64,000 nt of DNA from Laguncularia racemosa. Its lineage: Eukaryota; Streptophyta; Magnoliopsida; Myrtales; Combretaceae. The stretch is from assembly GCA_037954665.1 (NCBI GenBank), contig JBBMOL010000038.1:868001-932000 (forward strand). Reading direction: 5' to 3'. Numbering within the stretch: position 1 is the stretch's first letter; each line of letters opens with the position of its first letter. This document shows, piece after piece, positions 46,100 to 60,070 of this stretch. The position numbers and the translations under genes were made by a program. The notes below the pieces were generated by a model that made no database searches, was not told the DNA's origin, and saw nothing but the letters and a program-made list of their open reading frames with translations.

Positions 46100-49000
46100 G
46101 GGAAAGGGGGGTGCTATTGCCTATCGGGTCACTTTCCTTGGTAGCTTCGGGCAGGTGAAAATATAAAAGGAGTGGATGATGAATCACGAGGGCTTGGAAA
46201 ACAGTGGATTACATGATATGGTGACATTTGATGAAGATATAATTAAAGAAGCATAAATAAATCTTAAATATGATAATAGGTGTTTTCCCCCCTTTTTTTT
46301 TTACATATAAGTTTAAAGCATTTATATATTCTATTTAATCAAATTTTTATTTTTTTTAATTTTTTTAATAATTATATTATTTAATGAATAACTATTTATC
46401 ATATCATTTATTTAAAAAATAATGGATATAATATTTATTAATTTTAGACTTTAAGTATACAATTTGATAAATAAATATTTAATTATTGGATATTCAGCAC
46501 TTTGAAAGAACTTAAAAAGTTTAAGGTGTGACATCATCCTATTATAGAAAGCATTTATTCTTTCTCTAATATCTAATTAGCCAATTATTGCTTTGTGGAG
46601 ATTAGTAAAACTTTGTGCCAGTTTTGGCATCGGTTAACTAGCTAAGCGCGATGCTATGTACCCAACCCTCTGTTTTGCACTATGGGTTGCATGTGTGTTT
46701 GGGTGTTTTCTAGGCAGGTCATGTGTTGTTTAGGCTTTTACAGTACTCTGTACTGTACGTTAGATTTTAATTAATTATATTATAAGTAAGCATGTCAGGA
46801 ACTGTTGTAAATCCTCAAAATGAAAAACCAAAATGATTTCTACAAAAGGTACCTATATGGTGTTTTCGAATTGCTTTCATATCTCTTTTTTATTTTAATT
46901 TTAATTTTTTTTCGAATGAAATTTCATATCTAATATAGACTTTCAAAAAAACTTTCAATGCCTATGCATTTTGATTTTAAACGTAACATCTATAGGAATT
47001 ATCACTTTTGTATACTATTATTAATTATAGTTAAGATAGTAATTAGAGAATAAGAGTTGGAAGTGAAAATTTCATATATTTAAAAAAAAATAAAAAATAT
47101 TTACTTGATTTTTTCCCCATAAAACTAAATAATGGATAAATAAATTTATTTTTATGAAGATTTGTTAGATACTTAACATATTTATAATATAAGTATATCT
47201 TACATATACATACATCTTTTTGGCATTCAATTTTAGCAAATATATATATAAACTATCTTAAAACGATACTAAAAAAATGAAAAAAAAAAGAATAAAAAAC
47301 CCAAATAGCCCTATGTCATTTTCTTCTCAAATATTATTAGGATCATCATTATACTATTTGGTTAAGTAGCAATGCGTCTAATAAGGCATTCAATTCTTTT
47401 TTAAAGGTAAAAAGAAAAAAATAAAAGAAAAAAGGATATGGCTGTCCGAGGTGTGGAGTGCTTTTTAATAAAGAATCACCACTTATGATATATGGATGAG
47501 GTTGGTTGGTGCTTTGAATGGTTTGTCCCCATCAGATGCAAAAAAGGCCCGGACGGTGCATTGCACTTGCAAATACATGACACTTTGAACTCCTTTTTGC
47601 TTGCCTCCATGCTGCTTACTGCTTAGGTATTGGAAATAGGCACACACCAGAACTTCAGTGGTCACATGCTGCAGTATTCAAATTTCTACTATATAATGGC
47701 TCTTTATGGCATTTGTTAAAGATCAATTCCTATGCGTAAGTATTTACTTTTCCATGTAATTATTCTTGAAAATGCAAGTGCTTCTCCTTGTAAGTTCTCC
47801 TTAATCACCAAAAACATTTCATATAACTAAAAATAAAAATAACCCAAAACATTCGCACCACTCGCAGTGTGAAGTGAAGAAGAAAAAAGCAAAGTAATTT
47901 TCTTCGGCTTGCAATGCAAATCCTGTAAATGAAATGTCTACCCACTCCTGCAACTTTGAACTAGTCCGAGTTGATCTCTTTGTGTATGTTATTGCTGCGT
48001 CTAAAAGCTTTTGAATAGATGACTATTCTCTGCCAGGCTGGATGTTTGCTATCTAATAAAACTCTAGAATCTAGGTCAATTGGGCGCATCCTAAGAAGAT
48101 TAACTAAGAGTAACGAGAGATATTCAAACATATTTAATAAACCACTTAAACTTTGAATGATTCAGATGTTCCTTTATTATTTTAAGGATTTCTTTTCTAG
48201 ATAAAATTGTTGGTTCCAACTTGGCAACTAGAAAGGACCCAATTTGGTTGCTACAGAAAGTTGAGTTCAATTCCATCCCCTCTAAAATTTAAATGATAAT
48301 TGCTTTTATAAATAACAAGCAATAAAATAAATAAAATAATACACAGAGAAAGAAATATGAGTTGAAATGTATAGAGTTTCTCCTTTATGTAAGTCCTCTC
48401 TATTGGCTCTACTATTCAATCATAAGGAATTCACCAACCTTTTTTTTTTTAAATAAATGCCATATTTAATATTCAAACTTTATTATTTTTATAAATAACT
48501 ATTTAAATTAAAAGTGTCAATTTAGTAGTACTTAATTTTTTTAATTAATAATCTAAGTAAAGTTAATTTAGATATTATAAATGATTTCAAAAAAAATATA
48601 TAAATAAGGCTTTTTCTTAAAAAAGATTCTTAGATATTGTATATTCTCTGCTTATACTAACCTCCTAAGCAAGGTCACACACACAATTCACCCTCACTTC
48701 TCTTACTTGTGACTACTTATTTACGAAGAATAGCCTCATTGTAGCATTCAATGCTCACTGAAAATCAATTTAGTCATAAATTTTACTCATTCTAGTCATG
48801 AGCTCTTTAGCTAGTCAATCACGCAAATTCGATTTTACTTTCTCGTTCCTAGACCTACGCAAAAGCTTCCTATTTATACAAGAGTCGAGCTCATCTAAAT
48901 AAGTAAGAAATTTTTTAATTAACTTCAAGAATTTGCTCCATGTTTATTTGGTATAATGCTTTAATTCTTATCAAAACTTACCGAGATTAAAATGGATTGA

Positions 49001-50090
49001 TTGAAAGGATATTAAAAATGCTTAGAAGAGAAGGGAATTCTTTTTGGAAAAATAGGTTTAGGCATAAAACAAACTTGAACATATCTCATGCATAAATCAA
49101 TGTCAAGATTTGATTAAGATACTAAAGGAAGTATCATGCTTAATTTCGAGAAAAACATGCCAACTGCTAAATAAAAACTTGACTTAGAAAATCTTCTGGC
49201 AGCCGCAACTTTTATAAAAAAGAAAGTGAAAGATCACAAATATATGCAGTTAATTCTTCAAAATAAGATTAATTTTTCATTGATTTAGTTAAGAAAAGTC
49301 AGGAAAAATTGTGACTAATAAATAGAAGAAGTTAGTTATTGTTTTTTTTACTCAAGTATATTACCTAAATATACTTGGTAAGTAAAAAGTTGAATCTTGT
49401 AATCTTAGTCTACTAGATTATCCTTACTTTTCTTGTATAGTCAAATGAACATATTAAAATAAATATGTGCATTATTAAAAACATGGATATTAACATTCTT
49501 GCCCTTTTATATTGAAATCAAAACATAGCATAATAAAAGAATAAATACTTCCCCTGAAATCAAGGATAATATAACCCTAGCTAAACAATTTTAAGCTAGC
49601 AATTAAGCACTATAAAGAAGAGTTTAACATAACCATCACCATAATGTTTATCCCCTTAGTAAGTACCCATCAACTAAAGCCTAACAAAAGAAAACATCAT
49701 AAAACGTGCCAGCATTAATATTTCAAATATAGTAGAAAGAAAAATAAATGGCTCATAAAAATTCATAAGTAGCAGCTACAGTGAATCAATGATAGAAGGG
49801 TGTAAACAGCAACAACGACTTAATCTATCAGGAAATTATCTCAAGGAATCCGATTTATTGATTGTAAATATAGCATTTGATGTTAACTTGAAGAATGAGT
49901 TAGAATTAGGGTTTGGAATTGATTTATGGGCAACAAATTTGTGTTGGTTTGGTTTCCGTTTTTTTCATAGCTATTTCTAAAATTTTAAATATAAATATTA
50001 TATTTGATATTTGAATTTTTTTTCCTTTTTATAATTTATAACCTAAATTTTAAAAGTGTCAATTCACTTGTTACAAACTTTTTGAGATCA
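46100..50090. other. No gene seen
   Basis: AT-rich spacer upstream of the EXORDIUM-like gene. Short frames at 47483-47665 and 49789-49980 show no family motif. 48460-48560 carries degraded words of the repeat family at 21540 and 50090. Confidence 0.45.
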
Positions 50091-50260
50091 TTAATAGTAC
50101 TTAAATTGACTCTATTTAGTAGTTAATTACAAAAATAAGTAAAATTTAAGTAGTCAATTTAAAAAATGGATAAACTTTAAATATGAAATTGACATTTTTA
50201 AATATTAGATAGTTAACTGTAAAAATAGATAAAGTTTAAATATCAAATATGATATTTATC
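50090..50260. repeat. Degenerate tandem repeat, family shared with 21540-21720
   Basis: Words tagttaattacaaaaataagtaaaattt and agttaactgtaaaaatagataaag recur at about 45-60 bp, with intervening tcaattt or gaaattgacattttt. Confidence 0.5.
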
Positions 50261-53200
50261 CAATTAAGATTTTTTTGTTCTAATTTATAATCTATAATAA
50301 CATGGTGGAGGTATTTCTCTCTCCTTTTTAGCAAGTAGTCTCATGATTGAGATGAGTTGTAAGGGAACAACTAAGGTCCTACTTATAGTACTGGCAAGGG
50401 AAAAAAAAAAATAGTCCTACTCATAGCATTTGTCATCGGTTTATGATTTGTCCCCATCTTATGATTACTCTCAAATGTCATTATATTTTTTTATATAATT
50501 TGGCTTCCCCCACTTTGTCATGAATTAAATTATTACTTCTTATTATAAATTACTTACATATATATGTCTATGTTGACATATGCATTTATTTATTTATATA
50601 TCCCTTTCGAAAGTTTGGTGTGTTTTACTAAAACCAGCTATTCTTCAATTACCCATATTTCAATCTAATATGGATTATAGTTAACCAAAACAATAACCTT
50701 GTGAAAATTTGGGAATGATTTATTGTGTGTTATAGCATCAAGGAGAAATAATACTATTCATATTTTGCACATACTATATATATATATAAATTAACACCAT
50801 AATACATAACAAATGGTATATAATACAGAAGGAATCCTTTGTGACAATTATATAAAAAATAACTTTTTGGATGTGGATTTTATGGAAGATCACTCTAAAA
50901 CTTTAAAACCAATATTCATCATGCTGGTTCATAAGTAAACATATTAAACATGCTCAAAAGATTTTCAAGAGCTTATTTTAAGTAGTGGCTCATTTTTTAT
51001 GATTGTCATTGTGAGATGTTTATCCATTTATCTACTTATGTGAATTTACTGATCTTGTCATCATGGGCTATGATAATTTTATTCACAATTCAAATGTGTA
51101 TTATTCAATATATTTATTACTTCTTTGCTATAACAAACTATCTATAGCTTCTTAATTGAAAAAGGAAAACTTTTTACTTCCAAGATGTGTATAGTCCACA
51201 TGTAATCTGGTCATTTATAATTCTGGGGAGTAGATGGGTGTCAATCTGTGTAGATGTGTGAATGGTCTTGCAAACTCATAGACAGAAGAACTATAATAGG
51301 TAAAAATCAAAATTTGCCACTCTTGTAGCTTAATTGGCTTAAACATTGTTTTCCATTGGGACTGTCCAGTAGAAAACCTCCTTCCATTGTAAATTCCCAA
51401 AAAAAAAGTAAATAATCAATCAATCAATTAATTAATTAAGATTCAAGACTACAAAAAGTATTTCTATTCAAACGATTCCCTTGCTTGATCTTTTAATTAT
51501 CACTTCTTTGTAACAATTAGGGAAGTACTAAAACTTAAGAACATAAATACTTGTGTATTCAATTTTCCATGAAAAAAAGAAGAAGAATAGAATATACTTC
51601 TATAAGTTGCATGGTAAGAGTGATAACATGATACTAAATTATGCAAATACGCCATGTGAACTTGCATGGTCAGCGATGCGAACATGTGAAGAATATTGGA
51701 CTTTGTTTCCTGCAGACCTTCCACGAAGAGGGATTACGACGTTCAGGCAGCAGAGTCCCAGAGACAATTCTTTCTATAAACATTGTTAATTATTTGCCAA
51801 ATAATATATTTCTTATGCATTGACTTGCTTGATGATGGTGATCGGGTGTGCTCACGTCCGGCAGCACCAACAATTATAGAGAGACGATTCCATCATTGAT
51901 TTATTATTATTATCTAGCCAACTACATGTATCCTAAAAGGAGAAAAGTGTTGATGCTAATTGAGGATTCAAATATGTTATATCATAAAGAGAGAACAATG
52001 TTTATATCAATCGAATCATAAAGTTTTTGTATTGTTGATATAATTGCTAAACTAAATTTTATACAAATGTTAATATGTATAATCAATGGTGAAAAATAGA
52101 TAATATTATAATGATATTATAAGGTATTTTAGAAAACAAGATAATTATAATCATTATTTTATAACTTTAAAAAATTTAAAGAAAAATAATTTTAGAAAAT
52201 TCAATTTTAATATTTATATTGTTAATTTCTTTACTCCATGCAGAAGTCAAACAATGCATAAGGTGGAATAGAAATGTAATTGATGCATTTTACAATCCGT
52301 AAGGGAATCTTATTTATCTATAATGGAAGGAAAAAGGAAAGAAAGATGAATAAAGGTTGAAAATATCAATGTCACACACGCACACACACACACATATATA
52401 TATGTATATATATATGATAATAATTATACATCATTTCATATTAGTTATAGTTTTAAATAGATAATATATTAAATTTCTTTCTCTTTGGTTATGAAAATCT
52501 TTTTTTCCATCCTATCTAAAGAAATAGTTTTTTTTTTCCCTTTTTTTTGGACCGAAAGCTAACTAATAGTTAGAAGACACGTTTGATTCGGAAGACGGGA
52601 CCATGCTACGTTTACATTAATTTTCTGGCTTTCACAGCACAGAGTCAACAAAATGGTGCACTTCCTCGACTTGCAGGTCCTTCCAACATCCCTTCACGGA
52701 GAAATGAAGAGACGAAAAAGAAACATTGGAAAGTAAACATATGCAGACATAACAGCTATTAGGGCTTTCAAGAAAACAGACAAAAAGAATCCTTGGCTTA
52801 TCATTAAACATGGTCAAACAATCCAGTGTCATAAATTTCTAATCTTATATATATATATACATATATATTGCTACGTTAAGATAAATTAGATTATGTATGC
52901 GTGCACTGTCAAGTTGTCACCTACTCCAGAGAGATGCATGAAATCTAATCATCCGATAACCCAGCTGTTTGTCTTCTTGTCACGAAACAGACAAAAAGCA
53001 TTTGTTATGAATTCTAAAAACCAAATGCTGGACAAGCTAGCTGGATCTTGCGGGAATTTAGCCCATTGTAAGCGGAACAGCTATAGCTACTTTATCACCA
53101 GTGTTGGTTGAATTTCATGCACAAATGAGACGACTAAGCCAGCTCGTGAATGTAAAGTTGTGTTTTCTGATTAGGATTAAATTCAAATAACTTTTATTTA

Positions 53201-55150
53201 ACATATGATTTAACCGTGAGCATATAGGTGTAAGTCTTCATTTCCTTTTTTTTTTTTTTTTTTTGAATAAAGAAACTTGTTTGACTCTTCCTTGTTGCTT
53301 GTTCTAGAGCTTTTTGCTTTCTTTTGATGGCCTGCTAGGTGCTCATATTCCTTTTTGCCGAGTGCAATTAAATAACAATGCTCATCTTTTTCAAAGTGAG
53401 AAATTGGAATCTTTTTAATTTATACGATATGGGTATCTAATTCTAAGCAGTGACATCTATATAATGGATGTTCAATGTCCATGGAAATTTCAGCATGCTC
53501 ACGGGTGAGCCGGACAAGGTGGTGACAAAATCACGACCAAGGATTTATGGAATTGTCGGGTATTTCACCGCCGGAGCAGACTTTTGTTTTAAAACACTCG
53601 TCCTTTTTTAGTGCTCAAGCAATCCGTGCCTACAGATAATAAATATCATTTACTTTCTGCTACAGTTACGTACTTGTGAATAAAAAAAAAAAAAAAAAAA
53701 AGCACCTATGGGCGGCCATCAAATTCGAGGAGCCTACCGATGGATCGATGGATTGATGTCAGTGCATACAAAATCGGAATTTAAAAAGGGGAGAATTAAT
53801 GGATACAACAACAGCAATAAAAAAAAAGTTATATCATCTTTGCTGAATTCTCTCTAAACTAACAGTGTTCATGGCTTTACTAGTCATCAAATACTCACAT
53901 GATATTAAGGAATATTGCTCTTGCATGTTGCATGGGAAAAAGCACAAAATTTCGATAGGGCAGTGAAGCGCTAAAACAACCTCGAAGGGCATGACAACTC
54001 ATCCGATGGCTTTTATTGCAATCAAAGATGCCCAAGATATTGCCATAGCCACACAAACTCATCTCTCTTTTTATATATCTCATCCAGCTCGGTACATAAA
54101 AAGGATATCCAACAAAGGATATGGAAAATCCTGGCGACACCTAAACCATCCTAACCATCACGCATGTGTTATGCACAATGTTACAATCATACCTTTTTAA
54201 TCTTAATACAGTAAGTATTGTATAGAAATATTATTGAGTAAGTCGTTATAGGGTATTCAATTCTTATAATTCATTAATTATTTTTTAGATATTTATAATT
54301 CGTTTGGATATTATTTCAAAACTTTATATTATTATAAATGAGATTTTGAATTGAAATAGGATCTTATGAGAAATTTAACCCAATAAAAATATTTAATAAT
54401 AATAATTTCTACTTAACTAAATAATTTTTCCTATCATTTTATGCTATTTATTGCTATGAATTTTGTATTTGACTTCAATATTAGACACTATGTCCAAGTA
54501 AAAAACTAAAAATGCATCATTATTTAAAGCATAAGTAGAAAATTTTGTTTAGTGTTCTTAAAGAGAAAAAAAAAAATCATAAATATAAAAAATGAACTAT
54601 CATTATATTATTTTCAAATCATTTTTCTAAAAAATAATAATAATCTCGTAATAATTAACAAGAAAGTCAGGTTAAAACTAGTTATTCAAACACTCTTTCA
54701 AATCAATAGCTATTTCTAGCAAAGGTGGCTATACAATATTTTATTATTGAAAAATTTATAAAGTCTTTATGAGTTTAAATAACTAAAAAGATCAAGATAT
54801 GTGTCGATAACATGAATATTTTAAAAGATTATTTATTATTATTATGGATCAAATCAATTGGGTTGTGGAAAATACTCTATAGTGGTAAATTTTAGATATA
54901 AAATAAAGATCCCATCAAATATTTAAGAATAGATTCTAAAAAAATCTATAAGTTATTGGATCGAATCCGAGTTTGGCAAAAACTATCCCTAGCCCGATCA
55001 GATGCCATTCCATGTATCACATCAAACATCCATTCATCATATATTTCCAATAGTCCAATAAGCAATCCACATGAGCCGCCTTTGTTTCTCAACATATATT
55101 GTGACTAGCGTAGTCAATCCACTGTCCAAGTAATTTACTTCGCTTTAGGA
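50261..55150. other. No gene seen; several microsatellites
   Basis: AT-rich spacer. (TA)n tracts lie at 50774-50788 and near 52850-52868, and a compound (CA)n(TA)n at 52373-52414. Short frames at 51500-51820, 52632-52832 and 53895-54200 have no recognised domain. The segment 52358-52623 recurs exactly at 63735-64000. Confidence 0.45.
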
Positions 55151-55155
55151 ATTAA
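55151..55155. repeat. Target-site duplication ATTAA, left copy
   Basis: ATTAA directly before TGTTGAATC at 55156; repeated at 61929-61933. Confidence 0.88.
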
Positions 55156-55653
55156 TGTTGAATCTTGAATAACCAATTTGTGAAAATCATCATAAATAAA
55201 ATCCTAGATCTTTTCATGTTTGATCATTAAGAATTAAATAATAAATATGCGGAAGCATACCTGAATCCATTGCGATCAACGATTCTTAGATTGTGCAGTT
55301 GGCCTTTCAAATCAATATGTTTTCTTTGAAAGACCCTTTTTGTTTTCCCTCTATAGTCGATCTGATGATGGGATTCAAAGAGATAAGAAAGGTAAGTATG
55401 ACTTGGGGACTAGAACCACTATTTATATAAATAACTATATATTACCTTTTTGGTATTTCTATTTTAGCTCATCATAAAAATAGAAATTACCCATAAGGTC
55501 TCTACAGATAAAATGGTCATATCCTATTAGATACATTAAAACTCAAATATCCAAATCTTATTGATCACTTTTAATTGAGTTTAACTTAATATGATAGCTC
55601 GCAACACATAATTATTTCACATATAAGGCCAACGTTGGATTAAGTATCCAACA
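55156..55653 (-). repeat. 3' LTR of the copia element
   Basis: 498 bp, TGTTGAATC...TATCCAACA. Confidence 0.92.
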
Positions 55654-55664
55654 ATCTCCCACTT
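55654..55664 (-). other. Polypurine tract of the copia element
   Basis: Minus strand AGTGGGAGAT directly against the LTR start TGTTGGA, the common copia form. Confidence 0.8.
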
Positions 55665-56139
55665 GGACTATATGTGTAACTTTACAATTATGTTTTGCAA
55701 AACCATATGAGCTCAAGTTTGCTCTCATGAACAGAATGCATTATAACCAATCCGGTCCATCAGTCATATCAACATAGGATCAAAGTGGTATTCATTACAT
55801 TTATCGTAACTTTACCCATCAATGGTCACAATGTTGATATAATTAAATGACATGGATCATAATGTGGATGTGTAGCAAGAAAATTCCATGCAATGTGATC
55901 TTAACATGTCTATTTTCTATTGGTCCACTATAAACCTTAGTGAGATCAAACCATAAACCAAAACACAGAGTGTAGGTAAACAAGATACTTTATTTCTGCA
56001 GAAGATATTCTCAAAACATAATAAACTAAAATAACTTATTAAAGTTTGTCTATGACATAAATGCATTCAAGGTAACAAACTCCCACTAAAACTTAATGTC
56101 ACTTAAGGTCTTGACACCCATATAAGCAGTGTACTCATG

Positions 56140-56876
56140 AAACAGTTTGGGTTGCACTTCTTTAATAAGTGGATCTGCGATCATAGAGTTTGTTCCTATA
56201 TGCTCTATAGATAACTGTCCACTTTGAACTCTTTATTTTACAACTAGGAACTTGATGTCTATATGCTTTGACTTCGTCGAGCTCCTATTGTTGTTAGAAT
56301 ATAGAACTGTTGACTTATTGTCACAAAATAATTTAAGTGGCCTATTAATAGTATCTACAATGCGCAGCCCTGTGATAAAATTCTGCAACTATATTCCATG
56401 ATTGGATGCCTCATAAGATGCTACAAACTCTGCTTCAATAGTAGAAGAAGCAACAAGGGATTGTTTTATGCTCTTCCAAGAGATGGCTTCCCCGACCAAC
56501 AAATAGATGTAGCACGATGTAGACTTCATACTATCTTAGCATCCAGCAAAATTGGAATCAATATACCTAACGATCTCGATTTGATCTGACTTTCGATAGG
56601 CAAGCATATAATCTTTTGTTCTTTGTAAGTACTGCAAGACCCATTTGGCTGCTTTCTAATGATCTAATCTTGAATTACTCAAGTATTGGCCCAACATTCT
56701 GTAATGTATGCAATATCTAGACGCGTACAAACTTGAGCATACATTAGACTCCTTACTACTAATGCATAAGGAATCTTTTGCATTTCCTTTTCCTCAAAAT
56801 TATTCTTAGGGCACTGACTAAGACTAAATTTGTCTCCCTTAGCTACAGGCGTATCACTTAGTTTGCAATTTTGCAT
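56140..56876 (-). pseudogene. RNase H region of the copia element
   Basis: The minus-strand frames include SDTPVAKGDKFSLSQCPKN and VVRSLMYAQVCTRLDIAY (56876-56679), the RT-RNase H linker. Next come EAISWKSIKQSLVASSTIEA followed by EFVASYEAS (about 56490-56400) and SKHIDIKF followed by GTNSMIADPLIKEVQP (about 56275-56150), ordinary copia RNase H blocks. Several stops and frame changes interrupt them. Confidence 0.85.
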
Positions 56877-56879
56877 GCC

Positions 56880-57960
56880 ATACCTTTTGATTATCTTTTT
56901 GATATAGCTCTTTTGTGATAATCCAAGAGTACCTCAAGAGCAATCTTGATGTATTTGTATTCTTAACACAAAAGAGGCATCACCAAGATCTTTCATCTCA
57001 AAATTCTCAGCTAGAAATCTCTCGGTTTTGTACAATAAGCCTATATCGTTGTTGGCAAGCAATATATCATCAACATATAAAACTAAGAAAATATGCTTGC
57101 TCCCACGGAACTTATGGTATATACAATCATTGATCAAATTCGTCTCAAAACCAAGCAAAGTGATCACTTGATGAAATTTGAAATACCATTGTTAAGATGC
57201 TTGCTTAAGTCCATAGATGGATTTCTTAAGTTTAAAAACCATATTCTTTGGTTCTCCTGATACAAAATTTTTTTGTTGTACTATATAGATCGTCTCATCA
57301 ATGTCACCATTGAGGAAGGCGGTCTTTACATCTATCTGATGTAACTCAAGATTGAATTGTGCCACTAATGCCATTACAATCCTAAAAGAGTCTTTCGAAG
57401 AAACCGGTGAGAAAGTCTCTTTATAGTCGATGCCTTCTTTCTATGTAAAGCCCTTTGCAACAAGATGAGCCTTATACCTCTCCACATTGCCTTTTGAATC
57501 CCTCTTGGTCTTAAATATCCATTTGCAACCAATGGGCTTCATACCTTCTAGCAATGGGACAAGATCCCAAACGTCATTGTCTTTTATAGACTTTATCTCT
57601 TCATTCATGGCATCAATCCACTTCTGAGATTTAGAACTTTCAATAGCTTTACGGAAGTTGATTAGATCATCTTCCATCATTCCAATGTCAACCTCACGTT
57701 CTTGAAGAAATACGATGTAATTATCTGGCAACGCACTTTTTCTTTGTCTAGTGGATCTCCTCAATGGCATAGGTTCCTGAGGTGGTAGAGTTTGTTCTTC
57801 TGGAACAGTATCTTGAATGGGATCTCTAGTATTGTCTTGTTCTATTGTGTCTTGAAGAAGATCAGGAATAGAATCTTGACCAAATTCAATAACACCTGTG
57901 GGAATATCAACGTATTCCTCTTTAAAGACAATATCTCTAATTGTATCTCCCCCAGCAAAC
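56880..57960 (-). pseudogene. Reverse transcriptase of the copia element
   Basis: Copia RT motifs appear in order: KWIDAMNEEIKSIKDNDVWD and KPIGCKWIFKTKRDSKGNVE (in 58139-57441), then after stops LHQIDVKTAFLNGDIDETIY and LKKSIYGLKQAS (57374-57192), then the catalytic LVLYVDDILLANNDI (57167-56934). Stops follow KGFT and KQAS, with a further stop after HQDCS. The YVDD catalytic pair is intact but the frame is not. Confidence 0.88.
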
Positions 57961-58860
57961 TCGACATCCTCAAAGAATTGAGCATTTCCTGACTCAAATA
58001 TCGATTTAGTTGTGGGATCATAGAACTTGTAACCCTTTGATCTTTCAGAGTACCCAACAAAATAGCAACTTATTGTTCTTGAGTCCAGTTTCTTTTCATT
58101 GGGCTTATAACGTCGTGCCTCAATTGGACATCTCCACACATGTAAATGTTTTAGACTAAGCTTTTTCCCAGTCCAAAGTTCATAAGGGGTTTTGTTAGTT
58201 ACTTTAGTTGGAACCCTGTTAAGGATATATGCTGCAGTCTTAAGTGCTTCTCCCTAGAGTGATTCTGGTAAGGTGGAGTGAAAAATCATACTCCTTACCA
58301 TGTCCTTAAGTGTCCTATTCCGTCTTTCAGCAACACCATTCATAGTGGGTAAACCAGGCATGGTGTACTGTGGGACCATACCGCATTCCATTAGGAATTT
58401 AGCAAAAGGTCCTGGACATTGTTCACCTGAACCATCATATCTACCGTAGTATTCGCCACCACGATCAGATCGAATGCTTTTAATCATTTTGTTGAGTTGG
58501 TTCTCAACTTCAGCCTTATAATTTTTAAACATATCCAAGGACTGTGACTTTTCATGAATGAGATAAAGATAGCCATATCGTGAGAAATCGTCTATGAACG
58601 TTATAAAATATTGTTGACCATACTAAGCAACTGTAGGGAATGACCCACAAATATTTGTATATATAAGTTCTAAGACGTCTAAGGTCCTATTGGCTTCAAA
58701 TCTCCTTTTATTGGTTTGTTTCCCCCTTTATACAGTTAATACAATCATCAAAATCTATAAAATTCAAGGGGTTTAGAATTTCATCTGACACAAGTCTCTC
58801 CATTCTTCGTTTGGAGATATGACCTAATCTTTTGTGCCATAATGTAGCTGAATTTTCATT
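57945..58860 (-). pseudogene. Integrase of the copia element, first catalytic residue altered
   Basis: Zinc-binding part LWHKRLGHISKRRME and CINCIKG is at about 58848-58720. The first catalytic position reads YTNICGSFPT (near 58650), where copia integrases have an aspartate, so D is N here. The second aspartate (SIRSDRGGEYYG) and the glutamate (MNGVAERRNRTLKD) are present in 58538-58254. A stop follows PESL at 58256-58254; the C-terminal part resumes (VWRCPIEARRYKPNEKKLD, CYFVGYSERSKGYKFYDP) from 58139. Confidence 0.88.
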
Positions 58861-58928
58861 AGTTAATTTTCTCTTTATACCTCATGTACTTACTTGTAGG
58901 GATTCATTAAATGAAGCAATAATATCAA

Positions 58929-59345
58929 TCAAGTAAAGATTATCGTAAATAGATAGAGAACCAGAGAAACAGAAATCAAATTCTGTCTAAATGATGGTAC
59001 AATGAATGTTTCATTAAGATCCAAATAAAATCCAGTCTTTAATAATAATCTAAACCTCCCAATTGCTTCAACTTCAACTGTCTTGCTGCTACCCACATAG
59101 ATGTATCTTTCACCATCACTTGGTTTTCGACAATATAGGCAACCCTGCATAGACACACTGATGTAAGTTATTGCACCAGAATCTATCCACCAAGTGTCTA
59201 TGGGTATCGAAGTTAAATTAACCTCAAAACAAACCAAATTAAGAAGTGTACCTTTTTTAGCACGCTAAGCATGATAATTGGTGCACTTCTTCTTATGATG
59301 CCGTATAGCTTCACAGAAGTGACAACCAATACCATTTGATGCATC
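58929..59345 (-). pseudogene. Zinc knuckle and protease of the copia element
   Basis: A perfect CX2CX4HX4C knuckle (CHFCEAIRHHKKKC) lies at about 59318-59277, the RNA-binding part of gag. After one stop near 59268 comes the aspartic protease with WWIDSGAITYISVSMQGC (59190-59137; active site D-S-G). The frame is lost after RQNLISVS near 58960. Confidence 0.85.
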
Positions 59346-59596
59346 CAACTTCTTTGGTTGTGTCTTCTGAGGTACCATATTTGTAGCTTCTTTATCCCTT
59401 TTCCTTTTTATTATCCTTATTCCTATTCTTAGGGGTTAAGGCTAGGTGAGCACTCTCAATCTTATCTTGCTTTAACCTTTCCTCTTCTTGAACACGGTGT
59501 GAGATGAGCTCATTCAGAGACCAAGTCTCTTTTTGACAATTATAGCTCACTTTAAACTAGCTAAACTGTGCTGGAAGAGAATCAAAACCAAATGCA

Positions 59597-60070
59597 CTAG
59601 TAAGTCCTCCATAAGGTTAACTTGAGTGCTCTTAGCTTAGAAGCAAGATGAGACATCTCCATGATGTACTCCCTAATATTACCCTTGCCTTTGTACTTCA
59701 TTGAGATTAGGTTTGCTAGGAGTGTACTTATTTCTGCTTTTTCATTCTTAGCAAACATTTTCTCAATTTCATCAAAGAACTCCTTAGCCTTAGTTATCTT
59801 ATCAGATATTGTACCTCTAAATGCTTTTGGAATGGCCTTCTTCATGATCATCATACACATGTGATTTGATTTCTCCCACTTTTCCATCTCCCTCTTGTCA
59901 TCAGAGGTACTTTTATCAGTATGAGGTGAAGGAGAATCAGTCCTTAATGCAAGGTCAAGATCTATAACTCCAAGTACTATCAATAGATTATCTTTCCATG
60001 ACTTGAAGTTAGTGCCATTTAGCATAGGAATGGAATTGATGTTGGCAGTAATATTAACAGGATTATTCAT
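59597..60070 (-). pseudogene. gag of the copia element, N-terminal part
   Basis: ATG at 60070-60068 opens 157 codons. LNGTNFKSWKDNLLIVLG, MEKWEKSNHMCMMIM and the leucine-rich end ANLISMKYKGKGNIREYIME are the copia gag (UBN2-type) domain. A frame change near 59610 cuts it before the zinc knuckle. The start is firm: no in-frame homologous sequence lies upstream. Confidence 0.85.

Noticed and set aside
52632..52832. Small protein genes at 52632-52832, 47483-47665, 49789-49980 and 20062-20301
   Set aside because: Each is under 80 codons in AT-rich spacer with no recognised motif, promoter or codon signal.
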